From Marinosulfonomonas sp. (lineage in GTDB: Bacteria > Pseudomonadota > Alphaproteobacteria > Rhodobacterales > Rhodobacteraceae): DNA of 22,178 nt. Where the stretch lies: NCBI GenBank assembly GCA_026989405.1, contig JALSJL010000148.1:1-22178 (forward strand), in the 5' to 3' direction. The position numbers were made by a program, and so were the translations under genes. Under the pieces are notes generated by a model. That model saw nothing but the letters and a program-made list of their open reading frames with translations, made no database searches and was not told where the DNA came from. Positions 14,437 through 21,817 of the stretch are shown in pieces. Positions within the stretch are counted from its first letter, which is position 1. Every line of letters starts with the position of its first letter.

Positions 14437-14826
14437 ATGAAAAGAATTGCAGCATTGCTGGTATTCGTCTTCGGATTTGCCGGCACAGCTTTCGCCGATC
14501 CGGTAGAGGGTATCTGGAAAACCCAGGTCGATGACGGGGCCTTCGCCTATGTGACCATTGCACCCTGTGGCGGCAAACTGTGCGGCGTGATCACACGGAC
14601 CTTCAATGACGAAGGAGAATACAAGTCGGACAACATCGGCCGCAAGCTGGTCTGGGACATGTCGCCGAACGGCCGCGGAAAATATTCCGGCGGCAAGATC
14701 TGGCAGCCGTCCACTGACAAGGTCTTCAAATCGAAGATGACGCTTTCGGGCGACGTTCTGAAGGTTGCCGGCTGCGTGGCCGGTGGGCTGATCTGCAAGA
14801 AACAGACCTGGACCCGCGTTCAGTAA
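14437..14826 (+). CDS. exported DUF2147 family protein
   Basis: A small secreted protein of the DUF2147 family, function unknown. The 129 residues start with a standard signal peptide, MKRIAALLVFVFGFAGTAFA, cleaved before DPVEG. The mature part shows the family pattern GIWKTQVDDGAFAYVTI, a first cysteine pair in PCGGKLCGVI, the GGKIWQPSTDKVFKSKM stretch, and a second pair in GCVAGGLICKKQTWTRVQ near the C terminus, probably two disulphides in the periplasm. The ATG at 14437 follows GGGAGAGA and gives a correct signal peptide. It lies on the opposite strand between hisH and hisA, splitting the his genes into two blocks. Three hairpins follow the stop codon. Confidence 0.88.
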   Translation: MKRIAALLVFVFGFAGTAFADPVEGIWKTQVDDGAFAYVTIAPCGGKLCGVITRTFNDEGEYKSDNIGRKLVWDMSPNGRGKYSGGKIWQPSTDKVFKSKMTLSGDVLKVAGCVAGGLICKKQTWTRVQ

Positions 14827-14841
14827 CCGTTGCCTGGCGGA

Positions 14842-14891
14842 GCGGCCTGACGGCCGCACGACATCTCTTGTCCGGGCCCCGCGGGGCCCGG
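14842..14891 (+). terminator. double hairpin after the DUF2147 gene
   Basis: The first stem is GCGGCC-TGAC-GGCCGC (14842-14857). The second is a perfect palindrome with arms CCGGGCCCCG and CGGGGCCCGG (14872-14891). A five-T run comes later (14910-14914). Together with the repeat at 14948 these probably separate DUF2147 and hisH transcription. Confidence 0.45.
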
Positions 14892-14947
14892 CGCTACGCC
14901 CGGCGGCGATTTTTCAGTAAAATGGGAAATGCGACCTGACCCGCGGC

Positions 14948-15020
14948 TTCTTCTTTGCGAAAATATCCTCGGGGGTGAATGGGCCGGCAGGCCCATGAGG
15001 GGGCAGACAGCCCCCTTGGT
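14948..15020 (-). repeat. composite two-hairpin intergenic repeat, copy 2
   Basis: This copy has the same order of parts as that at 2183-2253: CTTCTT/A-rich block, core ATATCCTCGGGGGTGAAT, hairpin TGGGCC-GGCA-GGCCCA (14980-14995), then the identical hairpin GGGGGC-AGACA-GCCCCC (14999-15015). It ends against the hisH stop codon. The second base pair of the first stem is T-A in copy 1 and G-C here, a compensatory change that supports a folded RNA or terminator role. Confidence 0.7.
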
Positions 15021-15023
15021 CGT

Positions 15024-15662
15024 TCACGGGCGCCAGTTCAGAAAGTTCGCAATCATCCGCAGCCCGGCCGCCTGGCTTTTTTCCGGGTGGAACTGGGTGC
15101 CGATCATGTTGTCGCGCCCGACTATGGCCGTGTTGTCGCCGCCATAGTCGCAATGGGCCAGAAGCTGTGCCGGGTCTGCAACGCGCATCTGGTAGGAGTG
15201 CACGAAATACGCGTGTTCGCCGGTTTCGATACCTTCCAGAACCGGGTGCGGTGCGTCGATGATCAGGTCGTTCCAGCCCATGTGCGGCACTTTCAGGGCG
15301 CTGTCATCGGGCGTGATTTTCACGACTTCCCCCGCGATCCAGTCAAATCCGGCGGTATCGGTATATTCGCGGCTGACCGTTGCCATCATCTGCATCCCGA
15401 CGCAGATGCCCATGAACGGGCGGGCCCTGGCACAGACGGCGTCCTCGAGCGCCTCGAAAAGCCCGGTATGGTCGGCAAGTTGTTGTTTGCAGGCCGGAAA
15501 GGCCCCGTCGCCCGGCAACACCACCCGGTCGGCGCGCGCCACATCGTCGGGGCGGGACGACACCAGCACCCGGCCGGCATCCGTTTCGGCGGCCATGCGC
15601 TGAAAGGCCTTTTCGGCCGAATGCAGGTTGCCGCTGTCGTAGTCGACAAGAACCGTGAGCAC
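15024..15662 (-). CDS. hisH: imidazole glycerol phosphate synthase subunit HisH
   Basis: HisH is the glutaminase subunit that hydrolyses glutamine and channels ammonia to HisF. The 212-residue class-I amidotransferase has the nucleophile Cys87 in FMGICVGMQMM and the His192/Glu194 dyad in GTQFHPEKSQ. The N terminus VDYDSGNLHSAEKAF is typical. Translation begins at a GTG that shares one base with the hisB TAG stop codon. The stop is followed immediately by the composite repeat, which may end the hisBH transcript before the DUF2147 gene. Confidence 0.96.
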   Translation of the reverse strand: MLTVLVDYDSGNLHSAEKAFQRMAAETDAGRVLVSSRPDDVARADRVVLPGDGAFPACKQQLADHTGLFEALEDAVCARARPFMGICVGMQMMATVSREYTDTAGFDWIAGEVVKITPDDSALKVPHMGWNDLIIDAPHPVLEGIETGEHAYFVHSYQMRVADPAQLLAHCDYGGDNTAIVGRDNMIGTQFHPEKSQAAGLRMIANFLNWRP

Positions 15663-16249
15663 TAGAGCGCCCCCTTGGTCGACGGGATGGCGTCGGATTT
15701 GCGCGGATCGGTTTCGACGGCCACGCGCAGGGCGCGCGCCACCGCCTTGAAAGCCGCTTCGGCGATGTGGTGGCTGTTGAAGCCGTGCAAGGCATCAAGG
15801 TGCAGCGTGATGCCCCCGTGCGTCGAAAATGCCTGAAAGAACTCGCGCACCAGTTCGGTGTCGAACGTGCCGATCTTTGCCGTTGGCATGTCGATATTCC
15901 ACACCAGGAATGGGCGCCCCGACAGGTCGAGCGCACAGGCGACCTGGGCGTCGTCCATCGGCAGCCGGCATTCGCCGTAGCGGTTTATCCCGGTCTTGTC
16001 GCCCAGAGCGGTGCTCAAGGCCTGCCCAAGCGCGATGCCCACGTCTTCGACCGTGTGGTGATCGTCGATGTGCAGATCTCCCTCGGCACGAATTTTCATG
16101 TCGATCAGGGCATGCCGGGCCAGCTGGTCAAGCATGTGATCGAAAAATCCAACACCGGTCCGGTTGTCATACAGGCCGGTGCCGTCGAGATTCAGGTCTA
16201 CAGTGATCGCGGTTTCGGCGGTCTTGCGTTCGATTTTTGCGCTGCGCAT
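15662..16249 (-). CDS. hisB: imidazoleglycerol-phosphate dehydratase HisB
   Basis: HisB dehydrates imidazole glycerol phosphate to imidazole acetol phosphate. This is the 195-residue stand-alone dehydratase without the phosphatase domain found in enterobacteria. The manganese-binding histidine clusters are intact: GFFDHMLDQLARHA, DDHHTVEDVGIALGQAL, and GFNSHHIAEAAFKA. The ATG at 16249 matches the family start, although no clear Shine-Dalgarno sequence precedes it. It heads the minus-strand his cluster with a good promoter candidate 34 bases upstream, and its stop overlaps the hisH start. Confidence 0.97.
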   Translation of the reverse strand: MRSAKIERKTAETAITVDLNLDGTGLYDNRTGVGFFDHMLDQLARHALIDMKIRAEGDLHIDDHHTVEDVGIALGQALSTALGDKTGINRYGECRLPMDDAQVACALDLSGRPFLVWNIDMPTAKIGTFDTELVREFFQAFSTHGGITLHLDALHGFNSHHIAEAAFKAVARALRVAVETDPRKSDAIPSTKGAL

Positions 16250-16282
16250 TGCATGGGTCCGACTGAATGGCTGTTGCCGGGG

Positions 16283-16311
16283 CTTATAGGCTGCGGGGCC
16301 GATCTTTCCAA
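16283..16311 (-). promoter_or_regulatory. probable sigma-70-type promoter of hisB
   Basis: On the minus strand, TTGGAA (16306-16311) and TATAAG (16283-16288) are separated by exactly 17 bases. The -10 ends 33 bases before the hisB start, giving a short leader. No his attenuator-like leader peptide is visible. Confidence 0.5.
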
Positions 16312-16369
16312 GCTGTTAGAAAGGTGGCAAGACGACGAATACGACACCGGTTCTCGGAAAGGCTTGGGA

Positions 16370-17896
16370 ATGATCACGGACAAGAAGCAGATACAGGCCG
16401 ACAAGGGGTGGCAAACCCCGGTTGCCATGATCATTGGTGTCGGGGTGCTGTTTCGGCTGCTGGTCGCGATCTTTCTGCCGCTTGGCGTTGATGAGGCGCA
16501 CGCCCTGGCCGTGGCGCGCGAGTTTTCCTGGGCGTTTTTTGATCACCCCCCGATCGGGTTCTGGGCGCCGGTCGTTGCGGCAAAGCTGACCGGCCTCGAA
16601 ACCCCCTTGGTCCTCAGAATTCCGCATCTGCTTTTCGGTGCCGGCAGCCTCTGGATGATTTACCTGATCGGTCGGCAGTTGGGCGGCCAGCGCGGGGGAT
16701 GCTGGAGCGCGGCACTCTTTGGCCTGACACCCGCCTTCGCCCTGGCCGGCGTTTTCATCCTGCCCGACGGACCGCTGATGTTTTTCGGTGCCATCGCCGT
16801 TTACTGGCTTGTCCGCATCGTGAAGGACGGGGAAAAGGCCGGAACCGCTCAGTGGATTTTCGCCGGGTTGGCCCTGGCCCTGGCCCTGATGTCGAAATAC
16901 CACGCGGCACTCATCCCGATTTCCACCTTGATATTCGCCGCAAGCACCCGGCAGGGACGGCGATGGTTCCTGACGCCCGGCCCCTACCTTGCGTCAGCGA
17001 TCGGCCTGATCGGCCTGATGCCGGTGATCTGGTGGAACATGCAAAATGACTGGGCTTCCTTTACGTTTCAGACCGGACGGACGGGGCAGGGGCTCAACCT
17101 TCTGCATTTCGGACGGATGCTGGTTGCGCAGGTCATTTACCTTCTCCCGCCGGTTTTCGTCGTCGCCATCCCTGGCATCGGGGCAAGCCTGAACAAACGC
17201 GATCCGGCGCGCCTTCTTGTGGCGCTGATTGCGCTGGGGCCAATCCTGTTTTTCAACCTTGTGAACCTTTTCAGCAACCAGAGCCTTCCACACTGGGCCC
17301 TGCCAGGCTGGCAATACGCAATGCCGCTGGCAGGCGCGTGGCTGGCAGCAAAGGCCCCGACGGCGCGCCGCAGATTTGCCATCTGGTTCGGAGCCTTTCT
17401 TGTCCTGGCCTATGCGCTGGTCCTGCTTGCGGTGTTGCAGATCAGAACCGGCGCCCTGACACGGGTGGTCTACGACACTCCGCCAAGCTGGGATCGCACC
17501 ATTGATGTGTTCGACTACGCGGGGTTGCGCACGGCGCTGGACAAGCGCGGCGATCTTGCAGGGGTCGACATGATTGCGACGCCGGGCTGGATTGAAGCCG
17601 GGCTGGTTTCAGCCGCCTTTCGTGGTGAGCTGCCCTTGCGGGTGCTGTGGACCAATCCGCACCATTTCGGGTTCATGGAGGGCCAGCGCGCCGGGGGCGA
17701 AGCCTTGCTGCTGGTTCCGGCCATGTTGCAAGACGCGCCCGGGCAACTGCCGCAGCTTCTGGATCGGGCGCGCCAGATCGACCCGGATGCGCGGGCGCTG
17801 AGCCCCGTCATCCTGAAGCGCGGGCCCGAGCCCTATGCGGCGGTCAATGTCATCCGGCTCAGACTGCCGCCCGCCGGCCGGGGGGCGGGGCAATGA
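16370..17896 (+). CDS. ArnT/PMT-like membrane glycosyltransferase
   Basis: A 508-residue integral membrane glycosyltransferase of the GT-C fold (PMT/ArnT-like, GT39/GT83 type). Such enzymes transfer a sugar from a polyprenyl-phosphate carrier to lipid or protein acceptors on the periplasmic side. After the first membrane segment come the family's catalytic features: the Asp-Glu pair in PLGVDEAHALAVARE and the DHPPIGFW loop. About ten further hydrophobic segments follow, then a C-terminal soluble domain from roughly residue 375. The ATG at 16370 is preceded by a GGCTTGGGA sequence; the long in-frame extension upstream runs antisense through hisB and is rejected. The stop overlaps the matB start (ATGA). 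Acceptor and donor cannot be told from sequence. Confidence 0.85.
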   Translation: MITDKKQIQADKGWQTPVAMIIGVGVLFRLLVAIFLPLGVDEAHALAVAREFSWAFFDHPPIGFWAPVVAAKLTGLETPLVLRIPHLLFGAGSLWMIYLIGRQLGGQRGGCWSAALFGLTPAFALAGVFILPDGPLMFFGAIAVYWLVRIVKDGEKAGTAQWIFAGLALALALMSKYHAALIPISTLIFAASTRQGRRWFLTPGPYLASAIGLIGLMPVIWWNMQNDWASFTFQTGRTGQGLNLLHFGRMLVAQVIYLLPPVFVVAIPGIGASLNKRDPARLLVALIALGPILFFNLVNLFSNQSLPHWALPGWQYAMPLAGAWLAAKAPTARRRFAIWFGAFLVLAYALVLLAVLQIRTGALTRVVYDTPPSWDRTIDVFDYAGLRTALDKRGDLAGVDMIATPGWIEAGLVSAAFRGELPLRVLWTNPHHFGFMEGQRAGGEALLLVPAMLQDAPGQLPQLLDRARQIDPDARALSPVILKRGPEPYAAVNVIRLRLPPAGRGAGQ

Positions 17897-19407
17897 CGAA
17901 CCGGAACCTTTATCACCTGCTGCAAAGCCGGTTTTCGCATGCCCGCGACAACCTTTTTCTGGATCACGCCCGCGGAATGCTGAGCTATGGAGCCGCTGAC
18001 GAGGGGTCTGCGCGAATTGCCGGGGCGCTGCGCGCTGCCGGCGCACAAAAGGGCGACCGCGTCGTGGTCCAGGTCGCCAAGACGCCCGAAGCCGTGATGA
18101 CCTATCTTGCCTGCCTGCGGATCGGGGCCGTCTACATCCCCTTGAATACGGCCTATACGGCGGCCGAGGTCGGCTATTTTCTTGATGACGCCGCGCCACG
18201 CGTTCTTGTCTGCGATCCGTCCGCACGCGGCCGATTGGCCGATGTGATCCCCGCCGGCACCGAGGTGCTGGAACTGGACGATTCGGGCCGTGGCAGCCTG
18301 ATGGCGGCCGCGCAAACCGCAACGCCGGTTACACAAATCGAACCATGCACGTCGGATGATCTGGCTGCCATCCTGTATACATCAGGCACCACCGGGCGCT
18401 CAAAGGGGGCGATGCTGACCCATGGCAACCTGGCGTCGAATGCGCTTGCGCTGCACGATATCTGGCGGTTTGAACCGGGTGATGTCTTGCTGCATGCTCT
18501 GCCGATCTTTCACGTCCACGGCCTGTTCGTGGCCTTGCATTGCGCGATGCTGAACGCTTCGCGGGTGATCTTTCAAAAAGGGTTCGATGCCGGCGCGGTC
18601 GTCGACAGCCTGCCCGATGCCACGGTCCTGATGGGGGTCCCGACCCTTTTCACGCGCCTGCTGGAGCATCCGTGCTTTAGCCGGGCAACCTGTGCGAACA
18701 TGCGGCTTTTCATTTCCGGTTCGGCCCCTCTGCTTCCAGAGACATTTGCACGATTCGAACAAGTGACCGGGCAGCGCATTTTGGAACGATACGGCATGAG
18801 CGAAGCCGGAATGATCACCTCAAACCCCTACGGGGGGCCGCGGATCGCCGGCACCGTGGGCTTCGCGCTGCCCGGCGTCGGTGTGCGGGTTGCTGACGAG
18901 GCGGGGCAGGTGCTTGGCGCAGGCGAGGTCGGGGTGCTGGAAATCACCGGCCCGAACGTCTTTGCCGGCTATTGGCAGATGCCGGAAAAGACAGCGTCCG
19001 AGTTTCGCGATGACGGTTGGTTCATCACCGGCGACCTTGCCGTGATGGATGCCGAGGGGCGGGTGTCGATTGTCGGGCGCGCAAGGGACCTGGTGATCAG
19101 TGGTGGCTTCAATGTCTACCCCAAAGAGGTCGAAACCGAAATCGATGCGCTGGAAGGGGTGCGCGAAAGCGCGGTGATCGGTGTCCCGCACCCGGATTTC
19201 GGCGAAGCCGTGCTGGCCGTGGTGGTGCCCGCGGCCGAGGCTGCGCCGAGCGCCGGTGTGATCCACAGCGCACTGCGCGGCCGGCTGGCCAATTTCAAGC
19301 AACCCAAGAAGATCGTTTTCCGCCAGGAATTGCCAAGAAACACCATGGGAAAGGTCCAGAAAAACCTGCTGAGGGAAGAGTTTGCCGACAGTTTTTCAAA
19401 CCGCTGA
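17893..19407 (+). CDS. matB: malonyl-CoA synthetase MatB
   Basis: MatB activates malonate (or methylmalonate) with ATP and CoA to malonyl-CoA. The 504-residue ANL-superfamily enzyme has the P-loop-like YTSGTTGRSKGAMLTHGN, the LPIFHVHGLFVA segment, MGVPTLFTRLLEHP, FISGSAPLLPETF, the adenylate motif ERYGMSEAGMITSNPYGG, the hinge GRARDLVISGGFNVYPKEVE and the C-terminal catalytic lysine in PRNTMGKVQKNLL. These resemble rhizobial MatB much more than fatty-acyl-CoA ligases, although family assignment is by eye. The ATG at 17893 lies inside the stop codon of the membrane glycosyltransferase gene. No malonyl-CoA decarboxylase (matA) or malonate transporter gene is adjacent. Confidence 0.87.
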   Translation: MTNRNLYHLLQSRFSHARDNLFLDHARGMLSYGAADEGSARIAGALRAAGAQKGDRVVVQVAKTPEAVMTYLACLRIGAVYIPLNTAYTAAEVGYFLDDAAPRVLVCDPSARGRLADVIPAGTEVLELDDSGRGSLMAAAQTATPVTQIEPCTSDDLAAILYTSGTTGRSKGAMLTHGNLASNALALHDIWRFEPGDVLLHALPIFHVHGLFVALHCAMLNASRVIFQKGFDAGAVVDSLPDATVLMGVPTLFTRLLEHPCFSRATCANMRLFISGSAPLLPETFARFEQVTGQRILERYGMSEAGMITSNPYGGPRIAGTVGFALPGVGVRVADEAGQVLGAGEVGVLEITGPNVFAGYWQMPEKTASEFRDDGWFITGDLAVMDAEGRVSIVGRARDLVISGGFNVYPKEVETEIDALEGVRESAVIGVPHPDFGEAVLAVVVPAAEAAPSAGVIHSALRGRLANFKQPKKIVFRQELPRNTMGKVQKNLLREEFADSFSNR

Positions 19408-19498
19408 GCGGGTCCGCGTCCCGGCGTCGCACGGTCTTGTCGGCCCCCTGGGCAATGGCCATTCTCGGACCGTGACCGCCACGACAGGAGGCTGAGGC

Positions 19499-20701
19499 AT
19501 GGGCCGCAACATCCGCAAGTCATCCGCCCCGCGCCTCGCCCGCGCCTGGAACGGGCCGACCGTCCTGTCCTACGGGTTCCGGCCGTTCTTTCTGCTGGGG
19601 CCGGTTCTGGCGGTTCTGGCAATTGCCAACTGGTTGCTGCTGCTTGCCGGCAGCGGCGCCGAGCCGCGCGCCATCGCGCCGCTGGACTGGCACATCCACG
19701 AAATGCTGTTCGGCTACACTTCGGCCGCGATTGCCGGGTTCTTGCTGACCGCCGTGCCCAACTGGACGGGGCGGCTGCCGGTCACCGGCTGGCCGCTCAT
19801 GTGGCTGGCACTGGTCTGGATCGCGGGCCGGCTGGCGATGCTGGCCCCGACCGGGTCGTGGCTGGGGCCGGTGGTCGAGGCCGCCTTCCTGCCGCTTCTT
19901 GCGGCCTTCCTTGCGCGCGAGGTCATCAAGGGGCGCAACTGGCGCAACCTCAAGGTTCTGGGGCCGATCCTGTTGCTGGCCGGGGCCAATATCTGGTTTC
20001 ATGTCGAGGCGCGCTCCGGGGACGCCGACATGGCAATCCGGCTGGGGTTTGGCGCGATCTTGCTGCTGATCATGTTGATCGGCGGGCGGGTGACCCCGAG
20101 TTTTACCCGCAACTGGCTGGCCCGGCAGGAACCGGGCCGCATGCCCCAGCCGTTCAACCGTTTCGATGCCCTGGCGATGGCGGTATCGGCGCTTGCGCTG
20201 CTGGGCTGGGTGGTGGCGCCGGAACAGCCAACGGTAGCGCTGCCGTTGGCGCTGGCCGGTGCCTTGCAGGCCCTGCGCCAGTCGCGCTGGGCCGGGCTGC
20301 GGTGTCTGCGCAACCCGTTGTTGCTGGTCTTGCACGTCTTTTACGGCTTCATTGCGCTGGGGCTGATGCTGATGGCGGCGGCTGTCTGGTGGCAGGACCA
20401 GGCCGCGACATCCGCGGCACTGCACCTGTGGGGGATCGGGGCAATCGGCGGGATGACAGTGGCGGTCAGCGCACGGGCAACGCTTGGCCATACCGGGCGC
20501 GAGCTGCGCTCTGACGCCGCGCTGAACATCGTCTTTTCACTGATTGCCCTGACCGCACTGGCGCGCGCGCTCGCTGCGTTTCTGCCGCAGGCGGGGTGGC
20601 TCATCACCCTTGCGGGCAGCCTGTGGATTGCGGCGTTTGCCCTGTTCGCCTTCCACGCCGGCCCTTGGCTTTTGCGCCCGCGCGTGCCAAAGGCGCGCTG
20701 A
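19499..20701 (+). CDS. NnrS family membrane protein
   Basis: NnrS proteins are polytopic membrane haem/copper proteins linked to nitric oxide tolerance and denitrification. The 400 residues show the family start LSYGFRPFFLLGPVLAVL, the histidine-bearing loop DWHIHEMLFGYTSAAIAGF, and the LLTAVPNWTGRLP motif. About 11-12 hydrophobic segments follow, including GGRVTPSFTRNWL in a connecting loop and SARATLGHTGREL near the C-terminal part. The ATG at 19499 is fixed by AGGAGG 7 bases upstream. It is separated from matB by 91 bases without a gene, and no denitrification genes lie next to it here. Confidence 0.9.
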   Translation: MGRNIRKSSAPRLARAWNGPTVLSYGFRPFFLLGPVLAVLAIANWLLLLAGSGAEPRAIAPLDWHIHEMLFGYTSAAIAGFLLTAVPNWTGRLPVTGWPLMWLALVWIAGRLAMLAPTGSWLGPVVEAAFLPLLAAFLAREVIKGRNWRNLKVLGPILLLAGANIWFHVEARSGDADMAIRLGFGAILLLIMLIGGRVTPSFTRNWLARQEPGRMPQPFNRFDALAMAVSALALLGWVVAPEQPTVALPLALAGALQALRQSRWAGLRCLRNPLLLVLHVFYGFIALGLMLMAAAVWWQDQAATSAALHLWGIGAIGGMTVAVSARATLGHTGRELRSDAALNIVFSLIALTALARALAAFLPQAGWLITLAGSLWIAAFALFAFHAGPWLLRPRVPKAR

Positions 20702-20702
20702 G

Positions 20703-20720
20703 CCGGCCAGGCCGGCCAGG
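20703..20720. repeat. tandem 9-bp duplication
   Basis: CCGGCCAGG occurs twice head to tail directly after the nnrS stop codon. The unit is nearly self-complementary, so it may fold as a small hairpin. No function is implied. Confidence 0.5.
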
Positions 20721-20751
20721 TCGCGCATCTTCAGCAATGTCGAAGAGTTTT

Positions 20752-20826
20752 TGGAGCGGGCGATGAGATTCGAACTCACGACCCTAACCTTGGCAAGGTT
20801 ATGCTCTACCCCTGAGCTACGCCCGC
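20752..20826 (-). tRNA. tRNA-Gly(GCC)
   Basis: The minus strand folds as a complete cloverleaf. The acceptor stem is GCGGGCG with CGCCCGC, the D stem GCTC/GAGC, and the anticodon arm TAACC-TTGCCAA-GGTTA with anticodon GCC. The T arm is GTGAG-TTCGAAT-CTCAT. The discriminator is T and the CCA end is encoded (20752-20754). Length is 75 with CCA. A promoter candidate lies 18 bases upstream. No integrase or attachment-site duplication was seen beside it. Confidence 0.97.
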
Positions 20827-20844
20827 ATCCATTGGGTGAGGCGA

Positions 20845-20872
20845 TATATAGCCCTGTCGCGCGCTCCTGCAA
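20845..20872 (-). promoter_or_regulatory. probable promoter of tRNA-Gly
   Basis: On the minus strand TTGCAG (20867-20872) and TATATA (20845-20850) are 16 bases apart, and the -10 ends 18 bases before the mature tRNA 5' end. Between them lies a GC-rich spacer typical of stable-RNA promoters. Confidence 0.5.
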
Positions 20873-20913
20873 GGGCAAAAAGCGCACAGCGGTGAAAAAA
20901 CCGGGACTTTGGC

Positions 20914-21273
20914 TCAGTTGCCCGGCCGCAGGCTCAGGCGCGGAAGTATCTGGGTGATTTCAGGGGCTTGCCCACGCGAAGGGGTGTGGATTTTACCCTC
21001 GCATGACAGCATCGCGTAGCCATGCACCAGCGACCAGATCATGGTTTCAGTGGCCAGCGGGTTGCCGCCGCGATGTTCGAATGGCGCGCAGGCGTCGCGC
21101 AGGATCTGGCAGGACGCGCCCGATTCGCGCAACAGTTCCGCAAGCGTGGTCGGGTCGATGTCATCTTGCCCAAAGTCGTGCGGCTGGAACATGAACCTGA
21201 AAAGCGCCCCATGTTCGCGTGAAAACGCGACATGGCCGCGGCAGATCGCCTCGAGCTGTTCATGCGGGCCGGG
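20914..21273 (-). pseudogene. C-terminal remnant of a TetR-type regulator
   Basis: About 119 residues resemble the ligand-binding C-terminal half of TetR/AcrR regulators of the WHG-domain kind. This runs from HEQLEAICRGHVAFSREHGA through LFRFMFQPHDFG to MIWSLVHGYAMLSCEGKI. The N-terminal helix-turn-helix (about 75 residues expected) is absent: the open frame upstream of 21273 runs into the MAPEG gene in a non-homologous phase, and no HTH is seen in any frame in the 75 bases between them. No good start codon precedes the conserved part. The likeliest reading is a gene whose 5' end was deleted. Expression as a short protein is possible but lacks support. Confidence 0.6.
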
Positions 21274-21346
21274 TTGCGCCGCCTGCGCCGCCGTTTGGCA
21301 GGCGCTACACTGCCGGGATGGGCGGATTTTGTGCCGGCTGACGGGC

Positions 21347-21730
21347 TCAGAACAGGGCGAAATACAGGACGCACAGGCCCGAAAAGCACAGCATCGCGTA
21401 GGTCGCGACCATGGAATACTGGCGCAAGACGCGATTTCCCGGCGCGCGGCCAAACCCGATGAAATGCCCGATCCGACCCGCCACAAGCGCAATGCCGAAC
21501 ACATGCACAAGCACCGCAGGCGCGCCCTGCAGATCGAGGAACAGCAACAGCAGAACCCCCAGCGGGATATATTCCGAAGCATTGCCCTGGGTGCGCACCG
21601 CACGGTGCAGGGTTTCGCGGCCCTCTTCACTGGCATGCAAGCCTTTCAGCCGCAAAAGGCTGACCCGCAGCGAGAGCCAGAAGAAAAGAACGGCCAGCAG
21701 GCCTGCGTAGATCGGTGAGACTGTGAGCAT
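21347..21730 (-). CDS. MAPEG family membrane protein
   Basis: A 127-residue, four-helix membrane protein of the MAPEG family (relatives of microsomal glutathione transferase). Its features are MLTVSPIYAGLLAVLFFWLS, then RVSLLRLKGL, the signature region LHRAVRTQGNASEYIPLGVLLL with the conserved Arg, Asn and Glu, and a final hydrophobic helix MVATYAMLCFSGLCVLYF. The ATG at 21730 matches the normal family start; the open frame extends upstream without homology. It follows the DUF6544-like gene by 86 bases and precedes the TetR remnant on the same strand. The enzymatic substrate cannot be predicted. Confidence 0.88.
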   Translation of the reverse strand: MLTVSPIYAGLLAVLFFWLSLRVSLLRLKGLHASEEGRETLHRAVRTQGNASEYIPLGVLLLLFLDLQGAPAVLVHVFGIALVAGRIGHFIGFGRAPGNRVLRQYSMVATYAMLCFSGLCVLYFALF

Positions 21731-21800
21731 CGATATGTTCCCCGTGTTTCCCGGCCAGACTGGCAGAAGGCCAGGGCATTGCCAAGCGCCAAGCCGGCAA

Positions 21801-21817
21801 GGGCCCAGGTCCGGCCC
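21801..21817 (-). terminator. weak hairpin at the end of the DUF6544-like gene
   Basis: GGGCC and GGCCC pair around a 7-base loop and overlap the stop codon. There is no T run. A second small stem, CTGGC-AGAAG-GCCAG (21760-21774), lies between it and the MAPEG start. Either may shape transcript ends, with low confidence. Confidence 0.25.

Noticed and set aside
12495..16249. A histidine attenuator with a His-rich leader peptide before hisB
   Set aside because: No small open frame with consecutive histidine codons was found in the roughly 27-base predicted leader.
17893..19407. Annotation as a long-chain fatty-acid-CoA ligase
   Set aside because: The motifs SGSAPLLPET, ERYGMSEAGMITSNPY and PRNTMGKVQKN resemble rhizobial malonyl-CoA synthetase much more closely.
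20703..20720. Start of a CRISPR-like or attachment-site repeat near the tRNA
   Set aside because: Only two adjacent 9-bp units, no spacers, no copy of the tRNA 3' end and no integrase gene.
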